Shown in pieces: positions 1 to 6,197 of a stretch of 35,806 nucleotides of DNA (the stretch's first letter is position 1; every line of letters starts with the position of its first letter). Made by a program: the position numbers and the translations under genes. The stretch comes from an uncultured Clostridia bacterium (GTDB lineage: Bacteria > Bacillota > Clostridia > Christensenellales > Borkfalkiaceae), in the NCBI GenBank assembly GCA_944340905.1, contig CALVLT010000022.1, positions 1 through 35,806 on the forward strand. Direction: 5' to 3'. The notes beneath the pieces are model-generated. The model made no database searches. It was not told where the DNA came from and saw only the letters and a list, made by a program, of their open reading frames with translations.

Positions 1-102
1 CCGCAGAAAAGAAGCAGAAAGGAAAATGACATTATTTTGCGTTTCCGTTTGTCCGCCCCTTGTCGAAAGACAAAAAACACATTTCAAAAGGAGATAAAAA
101 TT

Positions 103-1611
103 ATGAAGACAGCAGTAATCTATTGCCGCTATTCATCGGACAGCCAGACCGAGCAAAGCATTGAAGGACAGTTGCGCGTATGCGAAGAATATGCGCAGAA
201 GAATAATATTCTTATTCTCGATACCTACATTGACCGTGCGATGACAGGGACGAACGACAACCGTCCCGATTTTCAGCGTATGATAAAAGACAGCGCGAAA
301 AGGGCTTTCAGTTATGTGCTCGTTTACAAATTCGATAGATTTTCTCGGAATAAGTACGAAACGGCAATACACAAGAAAACGCTCAAAGACAACGGCGTTA
401 AGGTTATATCCGCGACCGAGTTTGTGCCCGACACGCCCGAAGGAATTATCTTTGAAAGTATGCTTGAAGGATATGCGGAATATTACAGCGCAGAACTTTC
501 TCAAAAGATACGGCGCGGCAATAACGAAAGCCGCAGAAAAGGAAATCTGACGGGCGGCAAGATACCGTACGGATACAAGAACGTAAACAAGAAAGCCGTG
601 ATAGTCCCCGAAGAAGCCGACATAGTACGGTACATCTTTGAGCGGTATTCTATCGGCGAATATGTGAAAGACATCATCGCGGAATTGAACGGCAAAGGTT
701 TGTTACATAAAGGTAACCCGTTCGTTCCCAACACGGTTTACGGAATACTCGGAAACGAAAGATATTCGGGAATATACCGCCATAACGGCGAAGTGTTTGA
801 CAACATCTATCCGCAAATCATACCGAAAGAAACTTTTGATAAAGTTCGCTCGAAAGTGAACGCCAACAAGTTCGGCAAACGAAGCGAACACATCACCTAT
901 TTGCTGAAAGACAAGATAAAGTGCGGCTATTGCGGTAAATCCATAATAGGCGAAAATGGTACGGCGCATAACGGTGAAAGGAAATACTATTATAAATGCC
1001 GCGGACGCAAAGCAAAACTGAACGACTGCCGCAAACAGGCGATACGCAAAGATATACTCGAAAAAATCGTGCTTGAAAGCGTGATTGAGCAAATCCAGAA
1101 AACGAATAATCTTGATTATATCGTAAGAAGTTTAATGCGGGAGCAGGAACGGCAAGCGCAGGCAAACATCGTTTTGAACTTGCTACTCAAAGAACAGCGG
1201 CAAGCGCAAAATGCCATTCAAAATATTATGACCGCAATAGAAAACGGCGGCACAAGCAATACCGCGATGAAACGCTTGCGAGAATTGGAAGACCGTCAAA
1301 ACGAATTGGAACGGCAGATACTTATTGAAAAGAGTAAGACAGCCTCTCAATTGACCGAAAAACAGATACGCGAGTTTTACAGTCAGGCATTGGCATTAGA
1401 ACCGAAATTCCTTATAAACTGTCTTGTAAAGCAGATAACACTTTATGACGATAAAATAGAAATACAATTCAACGCCCCGATAAACATAAGTCCCGATGAC
1501 GAAAGCCGTCGGGGCTTTTCTTTATGCTCAAAAACGATTAAACTTTCTTACAAAGTGCCGTTCAGGGCTAATCTCGTAAAGTACGAATTTGAAGTGGAAA
1601 TTTATCTGTAA
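103..1611 (+). CDS. Large serine recombinase (site-specific integrase/transposon recombinase)
   Basis: Cuts and rejoins DNA through a 5'-phosphoserine link to integrate or excise a mobile element. The 502-residue protein starts with a resolvase catalytic domain (about 1-140): YCRYSS gives the likely nucleophile Ser11, and the conserved KFDRFSR stretch follows. A Recombinase domain (about 160-255), a zinc ribbon near 272-312 (CGYCG, then KC and DC) and a coiled coil (about 345-440) come next. This is the classic large serine recombinase plan and length. I chose ATG 103 because AAGGAGAT sits just upstream; the frame is open further left but has no ribosome site there. Codon use is clearly more AT-rich than the genes to the right, so the gene belongs to an acquired element, most of which must lie left of the window. 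Family is certain; the element and its target are not. Confidence 0.93.
   Translation: MKTAVIYCRYSSDSQTEQSIEGQLRVCEEYAQKNNILILDTYIDRAMTGTNDNRPDFQRMIKDSAKRAFSYVLVYKFDRFSRNKYETAIHKKTLKDNGVKVISATEFVPDTPEGIIFESMLEGYAEYYSAELSQKIRRGNNESRRKGNLTGGKIPYGYKNVNKKAVIVPEEADIVRYIFERYSIGEYVKDIIAELNGKGLLHKGNPFVPNTVYGILGNERYSGIYRHNGEVFDNIYPQIIPKETFDKVRSKVNANKFGKRSEHITYLLKDKIKCGYCGKSIIGENGTAHNGERKYYYKCRGRKAKLNDCRKQAIRKDILEKIVLESVIEQIQKTNNLDYIVRSLMREQERQAQANIVLNLLLKEQRQAQNAIQNIMTAIENGGTSNTAMKRLRELEDRQNELERQILIEKSKTASQLTEKQIREFYSQALALEPKFLINCLVKQITLYDDKIEIQFNAPINISPDDESRRGFSLCSKTIKLSYKVPFRANLVKYEFEVEIYL
1492..1523 (+). terminator. Terminator-like hairpin inside the recombinase 3' end
   Basis: A GC-rich stem with a GAAA loop (1492-1514) is followed by TTTTCTTT, yet lies about 30 codons before the recombinase stop. 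The shape is that of an intrinsic terminator. Whether it works while ribosomes are translating through it is unknown. Confidence 0.4.
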
Positions 1612-1643
1612 AGACAGCGAATCACGACTATTTATTCCACGTT

Positions 1644-1766
1644 CCGCTTGACGTGAGCCTCTGCGGCGTACGGTATTCAGGCAAAGAGCCAAGACCAAAC
1701 GCCCCAAGGGGCTTTTTGTTTGCCATAGGCAAGCAGCCTACCATACGCCTTTCTCACGTCAAGCGG
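1644..1766. repeat. Long imperfect inverted repeat downstream of the recombinase
   Basis: A perfect 14-base inverted pair, 1644-1657 (CCGCTTGACGTGAG) and 1753-1766, encloses further partly complementary sequence (GGCGTACGGTA near 1665 against TACCATACGCC near 1739). The apex holds a small terminator. The whole could fold into one RNA or DNA hairpin of about 120 bases. It sits where the AT-rich element meets the chromosome, so a role as element end, recombination site or structured RNA is possible but inferred. Confidence 0.55.
1696..1722 (+). terminator. Intrinsic terminator after the recombinase gene
   Basis: GCCCCAAGGGGC (1701-1712) is followed by five T residues, and CAAAC/GTTTG flanks extend the symmetry. 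It is the first good terminator downstream of the recombinase. The gene-free stretch 1612-1938 holds this, the surrounding inverted repeat and the tRNA terminator, and I see no gene in it. Confidence 0.55.
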
Positions 1767-1891
1767 CTTTCGCGGCATAAACCGCCGTTTGTTATGACCG
1801 TAAGGAAACTACACTCGGCACTTGCACACACGCTTCAGACGGCTCCAAAACGACTCAATATCACACCTTGAAAACACAACGGCAAAAAGAA

Positions 1892-1935
1892 AAAACCTAA
1901 AACGGTTCTTCCAAAAGGAGTTCGCTTTAGGTTTT
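1892..1935 (-). terminator. Terminator of tRNA-Ala
   Basis: Read leftward, AAAACCTAAA pairs with TTTAGGTTTT and is followed by a T-rich run, starting a few bases after the tRNA 3' end. A weaker inner stem (CTCC/GGAAG) lies within the loop. Confidence 0.65.
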
Positions 1936-1938
1936 GAC

Positions 1939-2014
1939 TGGTGGAGCTAAGGGGATTCGAACCCCTGACCTTTTGAATGCCATTCAAACGCGCTACCAAC
2001 TGCGCTATAACCCC
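1939..2014 (-). tRNA. tRNA-Ala (anticodon GGC)
   Basis: On the minus strand 76 bases fold as a complete tRNA. The acceptor GGGGTTA pairs with TAGCTCC and carries the G3-U70 wobble that marks alanine tRNAs. The D arm contains GCGCAGTTGGTAGCGC, the anticodon loop ATGGCAT gives anticodon GGC, the T arm contains GGTTCGAATCC, and CCA is encoded. It reads alanine GCC/GCU codons. A TATAAT at 2044-2049 could be a near promoter, and a consensus promoter lies further upstream at 2224-2252. Confidence 0.95.
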
Positions 2015-2140
2015 ATAGATTTGCTTGTAAATTGGAACCTGAAATTATACGCCGCTCGGAATGGCATTGCGGTGCGTCGAGGGAACCTCTCCGCTCCGAC
2101 GCCATATTGCACATTCGTGCAAAGCTTCGCTCCGCTCGCG

Positions 2141-2170
2141 CAAACGCGCTACCAACTGCGCTATAACCCC
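2141..2170 (-). repeat. Exact 30-base copy of the tRNA-Ala 5' half (tRNA fragment)
   Basis: Bases 2141-2170 are identical to 1985-2014, that is the acceptor 5' strand, D arm and start of the anticodon stem of tRNA-Ala, in the same orientation and 126 bases upstream of the intact gene. The match stops abruptly in the anticodon stem and the rest of a tRNA is missing. A third, degenerate D-arm-like stretch (GCGCAGTTGGCAGCGC) lies near 2184-2203. It could be an attachment-site duplication from an integration and excision, or a decayed tandem tRNA copy. The interval 2015-2140 contains no gene. Confidence 0.85.
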
Positions 2171-2223
2171 ATTTTTATGTTGCGCGTGCGCTGCCAACTG
2201 CGCGGCTTTCATGCAACGCAGTT

Positions 2224-2252
2224 ATTTTACTATATTTTTTCCCGTTTGTCAA
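2224..2252 (-). promoter_or_regulatory. Sigma-A promoter upstream of the tRNA-Ala region
   Basis: TTGACA (2247-2252) and TAAAAT (2224-2229) are separated by 17 bases on the minus strand. The start would be near 2217, so the transcript would run through both tRNA-like fragments before the intact tRNA. Position between the lacI stop and the tRNA makes it the likely promoter of the tRNA locus. Confidence 0.7.
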
Positions 2253-2277
2253 TGCAAATGCAAAACTTCCGTGCAAA

Positions 2278-3333
2278 TTATTGCGAAGATTTTTCGCGCT
2301 CCCTTTCATGCGGCAGCGCCGCAACGCTCTTTCCCAAAACAAGCTGTGCGGCAAAATTCTGCGGGCGGAGGGTCTCCCCACTTTCGACGCGGGCGAGCAG
2401 GACGCGGCACGCCTCCTCGGCGATCTGCCGGACGGGCTGGCGCATGGTGGTGAGCGGCACTTCCAGAACGGAGGAAAAGACGCTGTCGTCAAACCCCATG
2501 ACAGAGAGATCGGCGGAAATGCGCCGTCCGGCGCGGCGGGCCCCTGCATACACACCGTATGCCTGCATGTCGCTGAACGCAAAGACCGCGCTCACGCCCC
2601 GCCCGAGCAGTTCCGCGCAGCCCGCGCTCCCCGTAGCAATATCGTACTTCCCTTCATAGACCCATTCGCTGCGCAGGCACAGCCCCCGTTCGGCATATGC
2701 GCGGCGCACCCCCGCAAGGCGGTTGCGGCTGCTGTTGAGCGACAGCGGCCCCGTGATCACGCCGATCTTCTCATGTCCTTGTTCCATCAGATAGCGCGCG
2801 GCAAGCAGGCTGCTCCCCTCGTTATCCACCGCGACCCATGGTTCATCCTCAAAATAGCGGTCAAAGAAGAGATAGGGAATACCAAGCTCCCCGAGCAGCT
2901 TTCGGAGCGTTCGGGAATACGGCTCCGTGAACGCCTCGGCACTCGGCGCCAGCAGCAGCCCGTCCACACTGCGCCCTGCGAGCAGGCGGATATAGCGCAG
3001 GTCGTTTTCCGCCCGCTCTTCGCTGTTGCACAGAATGACGTCATAGCCGCGTTCGGCCAGCGCAGGCTGTATGTGGCGCACCGCCTCCGCGAAGAAGGGA
3101 TTGGTGAGATCGGGAACGACGATGCCGATGATGTTGGTCCTGCGCGTGACGAGCGAACGCGCAAGCAGATCGGCACGGTAGTCCAGTTCCTGCGCTGCCC
3201 TGCGCACGCGCTCGCGCGTGGCCTCGGGCAGGGATGCCGCCTTGCCGCTGAGCACCAGAGAGACGGAGGTCGGCGAGACGCCGGCACGGCGCGCCACGTC
3301 GCGTATGGTGACTTTTTTCCCGCCCCCGCTCAT
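2278..3333 (-). CDS. LacI-family transcriptional regulator
   Basis: Sugar-responsive DNA-binding repressor of 351 residues. An N-terminal LacI helix-turn-helix (VTIRDVARRAGVSPTSVSLVLSG, about residues 8-30) is followed by a periplasmic-binding-protein-like sensor domain. The start is ATG 3333, whose bases overlap the ribokinase stop as ATGA, so translation is probably coupled; the open frame extends 20 codons further into ribokinase without reason. Because it is the second gene of an operon with a perfect palindromic LacI-type operator just downstream of the promoter, it most likely represses its own operon. The effector is probably the kinase substrate or a related sugar, which is inferred from context. 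A weak stem around the stop codon (2282-2297) may help termination. Confidence 0.92.
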   Translation of the reverse strand: MSGGGKKVTIRDVARRAGVSPTSVSLVLSGKAASLPEATRERVRRAAQELDYRADLLARSLVTRRTNIIGIVVPDLTNPFFAEAVRHIQPALAERGYDVILCNSEERAENDLRYIRLLAGRSVDGLLLAPSAEAFTEPYSRTLRKLLGELGIPYLFFDRYFEDEPWVAVDNEGSSLLAARYLMEQGHEKIGVITGPLSLNSSRNRLAGVRRAYAERGLCLRSEWVYEGKYDIATGSAGCAELLGRGVSAVFAFSDMQAYGVYAGARRAGRRISADLSVMGFDDSVFSSVLEVPLTTMRQPVRQIAEEACRVLLARVESGETLRPQNFAAQLVLGKSVAALPHEREREKSSQ

Positions 3334-4250
3334 ACCCGTATGCCGTTTTCCGCAGCGTACGCCTCCGCCTCCGAACGGACGGGGATGGCGCACTGCGCGC
3401 CCCGCCGCGTGACGGTGAGCGCGGATGCGGTGCTGGCAAAGCGCATTGCCGTTGCAATGTCCGCCCCCTCCGAGAGGCGCGTCACGAACGCGCCGACATA
3501 GGTATCGCCCGCCGCCGTGGTATCGACCGCCTCGGCGCGAACGGCGTCCGTGCGGTAATATTCCCCGCCGCTGACGCAGGCAGAACCGTCCGTTCCCAGC
3601 GTGATGAGCACGTTGCCTACGCCCAGCTTGCCCAGTTTTTGGGCGCAGAGGCGGATGCTCTCCTCGTCCGAAGGATAGACGCCCGTATAGAACTGCGCCT
3701 CTGTCTGATTGGGGACGAACCAGTCACAAAAAGCGTATACGTCTGCGGAAAGTCGGGCCGCGGGCGCGGGATTGAGCACGGTGATCATGCCCTTTTGTTT
3801 CGCCGTCTTCAGGGCATGGGCGACGGTGGGAAGGCCGATCTCGAGCTGTACCAGAAGGTAGTCCCCTGCTTGGGCATCGGCGAGAGCGCGATCGACCAGC
3901 GCGGCGTCGGTGCGCGCGTTCGAGCCGGCGTCGAGGATGATGCGGTTGTCCCCTTCCGCCACGACGATGACGGCGATCCCGCTGGAAACGTCGCCCTCCG
4001 TGCGCACGTGGTCGGTATGCACGCCGTACTGCCCGAGCGCGCCCATCAGCTCCGCGCCGAATTCCCGTCCGACACAGCCCACCATATACGCCTCGCCGCC
4101 CAGCTTGGCGACGGCGACCGCCTGATTTGCCCCCTTCCCGCCGGGGTTGGTCATAAAGCCCTCCCCCGTGAGCGTCTCGCCCCCCTCCGGCACGCGCGGC
4201 GCGCGGATGACGAGGTCCATATTCAGACTTCCGACAATATAAATACGCAT
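3330..4250 (-). CDS. rbsK: Ribokinase (PfkB family)
   Basis: Phosphorylates ribose, or a similar sugar, with ATP in the cytoplasm to feed the pentose phosphate pathway. The 306-residue length is normal. The PfkB signatures are clear: GGKGANQAVAVAKLGG near residues 38-53 and the C-terminal DTTAAGDTYVGAF, whose Asp is the catalytic base. MRIYIVGSLNMDLV at the start is typical of RbsK. ATG 4250 has a GGGGAGGA ribosome site. It is the first gene of a two-gene operon with the LacI-type regulator. No sugar transporter is adjacent, so the substrate must arrive by another route such as nucleoside breakdown. Other PfkB sugar kinases are close in sequence, so ribose is the best but not the only substrate choice. 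Confidence 0.88.
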   Translation of the reverse strand: MRIYIVGSLNMDLVIRAPRVPEGGETLTGEGFMTNPGGKGANQAVAVAKLGGEAYMVGCVGREFGAELMGALGQYGVHTDHVRTEGDVSSGIAVIVVAEGDNRIILDAGSNARTDAALVDRALADAQAGDYLLVQLEIGLPTVAHALKTAKQKGMITVLNPAPAARLSADVYAFCDWFVPNQTEAQFYTGVYPSDEESIRLCAQKLGKLGVGNVLITLGTDGSACVSGGEYYRTDAVRAEAVDTTAAGDTYVGAFVTRLSEGADIATAMRFASTASALTVTRRGAQCAIPVRSEAEAYAAENGIRV

Positions 4251-4272
4251 GATTTTTCCTCCCCTATGACTT

Positions 4273-4288
4273 AGTAAAACGTTTTACT
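4273..4288. promoter_or_regulatory. Operator for the LacI-family regulator
   Basis: AGTAAAACGTTTTACT is a perfect 16-base palindrome with a central CG, the usual form of LacI/GalR-family operators. It lies a few bases after the expected transcription start of rbsK-lacI, where bound repressor would block the polymerase. Confidence 0.8.
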
Positions 4289-4296
4289 TCCCCTTC

Positions 4297-4325
4297 AGTT
4301 TACCATATTGCGCGCGGTTTGTCAA
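4297..4325 (-). promoter_or_regulatory. rbsK-lacI promoter
   Basis: TTGACA (4320-4325), 17-base spacer, TAAACT (4297-4302) on the minus strand. The start site would fall near 4290, directly ahead of the operator palindrome. Confidence 0.75.
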
Positions 4326-4378
4326 GGCTCCGCTCCCAATATTATGCTCGCTGACGCACAAAAAAAACGGCGAAGAAG

Positions 4379-4407
4379 TTGACAATGCATGCTGCGCATG
4401 ATATGAT
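4379..4407 (+). promoter_or_regulatory. Promoter of the lipoprotein gene
   Basis: TTGACA (4379-4384), 17-base spacer, TATGAT (4402-4407), about 25 bases ahead of the start codon. It is divergent from the rbsK promoter, with back-to-back -35 boxes about 55 bases apart. Confidence 0.75.
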
Positions 4408-4431
4408 AGAAAAAAACATACGGAGAATTCT

Positions 4432-5097
4432 ATGAAAAAATGGACGGCACCGGCGCTGGGCGCCCTGCTGCTGACGGCATATTTTGCCTGCGCCTGCACC
4501 CCTGAGCAGACGGAGGATCCCTCGCAGGCGCTGCAGGCACAGGTCGATGAAATGCAGACGCAGATCGATGAACTCGGGCAGAAACTGGAAGAGATGCAGG
4601 GCGCGCTCGATGCGCTCGGACAGGAAAACGAGGCACTCCGCGAACAGGCGGGCGACTTTGAATGGTGGCGCGCCGCGCCCTACGGCGCATTCGTCTCCCT
4701 TGCAGACGCCTATCAGCTTGGCTGGCTGACGCAGGACGATCTCACCCGAATCGCAGCCATTCAGAACGCTTTGTATGCGCAGGAGACCCCTGGCCCCCTC
4801 CCCCTTGACGAGACTGCCGCGCGCGCCATCCGCGAGACGCGGGCATATGCGCTGCGGACAAATGAACGACAGCCGCGCGCGAGCTACCGGGACGTCAGTA
4901 TCGACTGGTATTACGGCTGTTATGACGGCCTGTATGCCGCCATGATCTCGGACAGCTATACGGGATACCACGCAGCCTTATGGGAGGAGACCATCGGCGG
5001 CGTGACCTTCCGCTATTGGGACGGACGGGAGATCAGCATCTACGTAGATGAGGACGATCCGCGCTTTTACGAACTTGCATACACAGATATATCCTGA
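4432..5097 (+). CDS. Putative lipoprotein with a coiled coil, function unknown
   Basis: Not recognised beyond its architecture. The 221-residue product begins with MKK, a hydrophobic stretch and Cys20/Cys22 (YFACACT), which looks like a lipoprotein signal peptide with Cys20 as the likely lipidated residue. Residues about 28-70 form a heptad-rich coiled coil (LQAQVDEMQTQIDELGQ). The rest is a globular domain rich in Trp and Tyr (WWRAAPYGAFVSL; DWYYGCYDGLYAAMI), ending in a short acidic segment. It is probably anchored outside the membrane. ATG 4432 follows a GGAGA ribosome site and a good promoter, and a strong hairpin follows the stop, so the gene stands alone. Context gives no functional hint. 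Confidence 0.8.
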   Translation: MKKWTAPALGALLLTAYFACACTPEQTEDPSQALQAQVDEMQTQIDELGQKLEEMQGALDALGQENEALREQAGDFEWWRAAPYGAFVSLADAYQLGWLTQDDLTRIAAIQNALYAQETPGPLPLDETAARAIRETRAYALRTNERQPRASYRDVSIDWYYGCYDGLYAAMISDSYTGYHAALWEETIGGVTFRYWDGREISIYVDEDDPRFYELAYTDIS

Positions 5098-5121
5098 TAT
5101 ACATATCGTGCATATAGTACA

Positions 5122-5151
5122 TGCGCCCGCGGCAGAACTGCCGCGGGCGCA
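5122..5151 (+). terminator. Strong hairpin after the lipoprotein gene
   Basis: A 13-base perfect stem (TGCGCCCGCGGCA and its complement) with a GAAC loop lies 25 bases after the stop. The T run behind it is poor, so it may act as an RNA-stabilising end or a weak terminator. Confidence 0.55.
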
Positions 5152-5177
5152 GCTTTATCTCCCCTCATCCGTCTTTC

Positions 5178-5239
5178 GCCGCGTTTTTTTGCCCGTAAGA
5201 CGACGTATGAGGGGATTCCTCGCTGACGTTACTTCGTCC
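5178..5239. repeat. Dispersed intergenic repeat, copy 1
   Basis: About 62 bases, starting GCCGCGTTTTT and ending GTTACTTCGTCC, nearly identical to 5434-5495 and partly to 27856-27917. This copy continues into an inverted end, with AGGGGATTCCT near 5210 mirrored by AGGAATCCCCT near 5277, so the full unit may be a palindrome of about 80 bases. No coding potential seen. Confidence 0.75.
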
Positions 5240-5305
5240 GAGGCGAAGCCGAAGTAGGAGCGGCGCAGCGCGACGAAGGAATCCCCTTGGGTGCAGTCAG
5301 ACAAA

Positions 5306-5427
5306 GCCCTCCCTGTGCAAGGGAGGGTGCCCCGTAGGGGCGGGAGGGTTGTTGTGCTTATCTGTTACATGCTTTGACAACCCTCTCTGTCAGCTTTGCT
5401 GACATCTCCCCCTTGCACAGGGGGAGC
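5306..5427. repeat. Palindromic MITE-like element
   Basis: Two arms of about 47-51 bases (5306-5352 and 5377-5427) are imperfect reverse complements, each starting at the outside with GC(T/C)C(T/C)CCCTGTGCAAGGG and ending at the inside with GAGGGTTGT. Each arm has a small hairpin of its own (CCCTCCCTGTGCAAGGGAGGG on the left). The two differ at many positions that keep pairing, as in miniature inverted-repeat elements. It carries no gene. Confidence 0.7.
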
Positions 5428-5433
5428 AATTTA

Positions 5434-5495
5434 GCCGCGTTTTTGTGCCCCTAAGACAACGTATGAGGGGATTCCTCGCTGACGTTACTTCGTCC
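5434..5495. repeat. Dispersed intergenic repeat, copy 2
   Basis: Same unit as 5178-5239 with few differences, directly repeated on the other side of the MITE-like element. It leads into GGCGGAATGACGG near 5530, an ending shared with the copy at 27856-27917. The 5098-5605 gap as a whole holds only repeats and terminators. Confidence 0.75.
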
Positions 5496-5546
5496 CTATG
5501 GGACTCGTGCGCCGCCTACGGCGTCGGGCGGAATGACGGTTCGAGA

Positions 5547-5602
5547 AAGCCTTCCCCCTCGGGAAGGCTATGAAAAAGCCATCGCGCGGGGCGATGGCTT
5601 TT
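5547..5602 (-). terminator. Tandem terminators after mscL
   Basis: Directly behind the mscL stop, read leftward, AAAAGCCATCGC pairs with GCGATGGCTTTT (5574-5602) with a short GC loop and a T-rich 3' arm. A second stem, AGCCTTCCC/GGGAAGGCT, follows at 5548-5569. They close the six-gene run that starts at purA. Confidence 0.75.
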
Positions 5603-5605
5603 GGG

Positions 5606-6193
5606 TTATTTTTGTTCGGGCGGGGCTGCGGACGCGGCAGAGCCTTCCGTCCCTTCGGCAGCGTCCTTCGCAGCGGGGCTTTCCGTCCCTTCGGCGGCGT
5701 CCGCGGCAGCGTCTGCCGCATTCGCACCTGCCGCAGCGCCCTCTTCGGCGGCCTTTTCCGCCTTATGCTTTTCCGCCGCCTCTTCCAGCGCCTTCTTGGC
5801 CTCTTCGCGCATCCTGCTCACCTTCATAACAGCCTTGATGATAAGAAAGAGAACGAGCGCCGTCAAAAGGAAATTGATGATCGCATTGATACATGTTCCC
5901 CAATCGATATAGATAGAGTTTGCAAGATCGATGATCTGCTCCCCCGCCTCGTTCGTTGTGTACGCCGTCCTGAGGAACGTATACACCTGATCGAGCGAAT
6001 CGGTGCCGATGATCGCGGCAAGGATCCAGTTGATGATGGGCTTGAGGATGTTGTTGCACAGTGCATTGACGATCGCCGTGAACGCGCCGCCGATGATGAT
6101 GCCGACGGCCATGTCAAGGACGTTGCCCCTTGCGATAAATTCCTTGAATTCCTTCCAGAATCCCTTCTTTTCCTTCTTTTGTTCGTCTGCCAT
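5606..6193 (-). CDS. mscL: Large-conductance mechanosensitive channel MscL
   Basis: Pentameric membrane pore that opens under membrane tension to release solutes during osmotic downshock. The family motif [24 protein letters not shown] covers the amphipathic start and first transmembrane helix (about residues 18-45), and a second helix follows near 90-112 ([20 protein letters not shown]). The 195-residue protein is longer than the usual 130-150 because the extracellular loop is enlarged and the C-terminus carries about 70 residues rich in Ala, Glu and Gly, with a repeated AAEGTE element. The start is ATG 6193, preceded by GGAGGTAG that overlaps the malQ stop region. It is last in the purA operon and followed at once by a terminator. 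Confidence 0.93.
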   Translation of the reverse strand: MADEQKKEKKGFWKEFKEFIARGNVLDMAVGIIIGGAFTAIVNALCNNILKPIINWILAAIIGTDSLDQVYTFLRTAYTTNEAGEQIIDLANSIYIDWGTCINAIINFLLTALVLFLIIKAVMKVSRMREEAKKALEEAAEKHKAEKAAEEGAAAGANAADAAADAAEGTESPAAKDAAEGTEGSAASAAPPEQK

Positions 6194-6197
6194 AAAC

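Noticed and set aside
26-97. Possible 23-codon leader peptide before the recombinase, starting after AAAGGAAA
   Set aside because: It has a plausible ribosome site and ends at the recombinase ribosome site, but it is too short and unlike any known leader. The window edge leaves no context.
1653-1871. 72-codon open frame after the recombinase
   Set aside because: It runs through the inverted repeat and a terminator, with no ribosome site.
1939-2170. Reading 2141-2170 as a second working tRNA-Ala
   Set aside because: Only the 5' 30 bases are present. There is no anticodon loop, T arm or acceptor 3' strand after it.
2281-3501. Rightward 406-codon frame opposite lacI
   Set aside because: Antisense to a gene with a clear helix-turn-helix and sensor domain.
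5098-5605. CRISPR array in the repeat-rich gap
   Set aside because: Repeats are few, unevenly spaced and palindromic with no regular spacers, and no cas gene is present in the window.
5485-5829. Arg-rich short open frames in the repeat block and mscL tail
   Set aside because: Low-complexity frames produced by repeats and by the antisense of the Ala/Glu tail of mscL.
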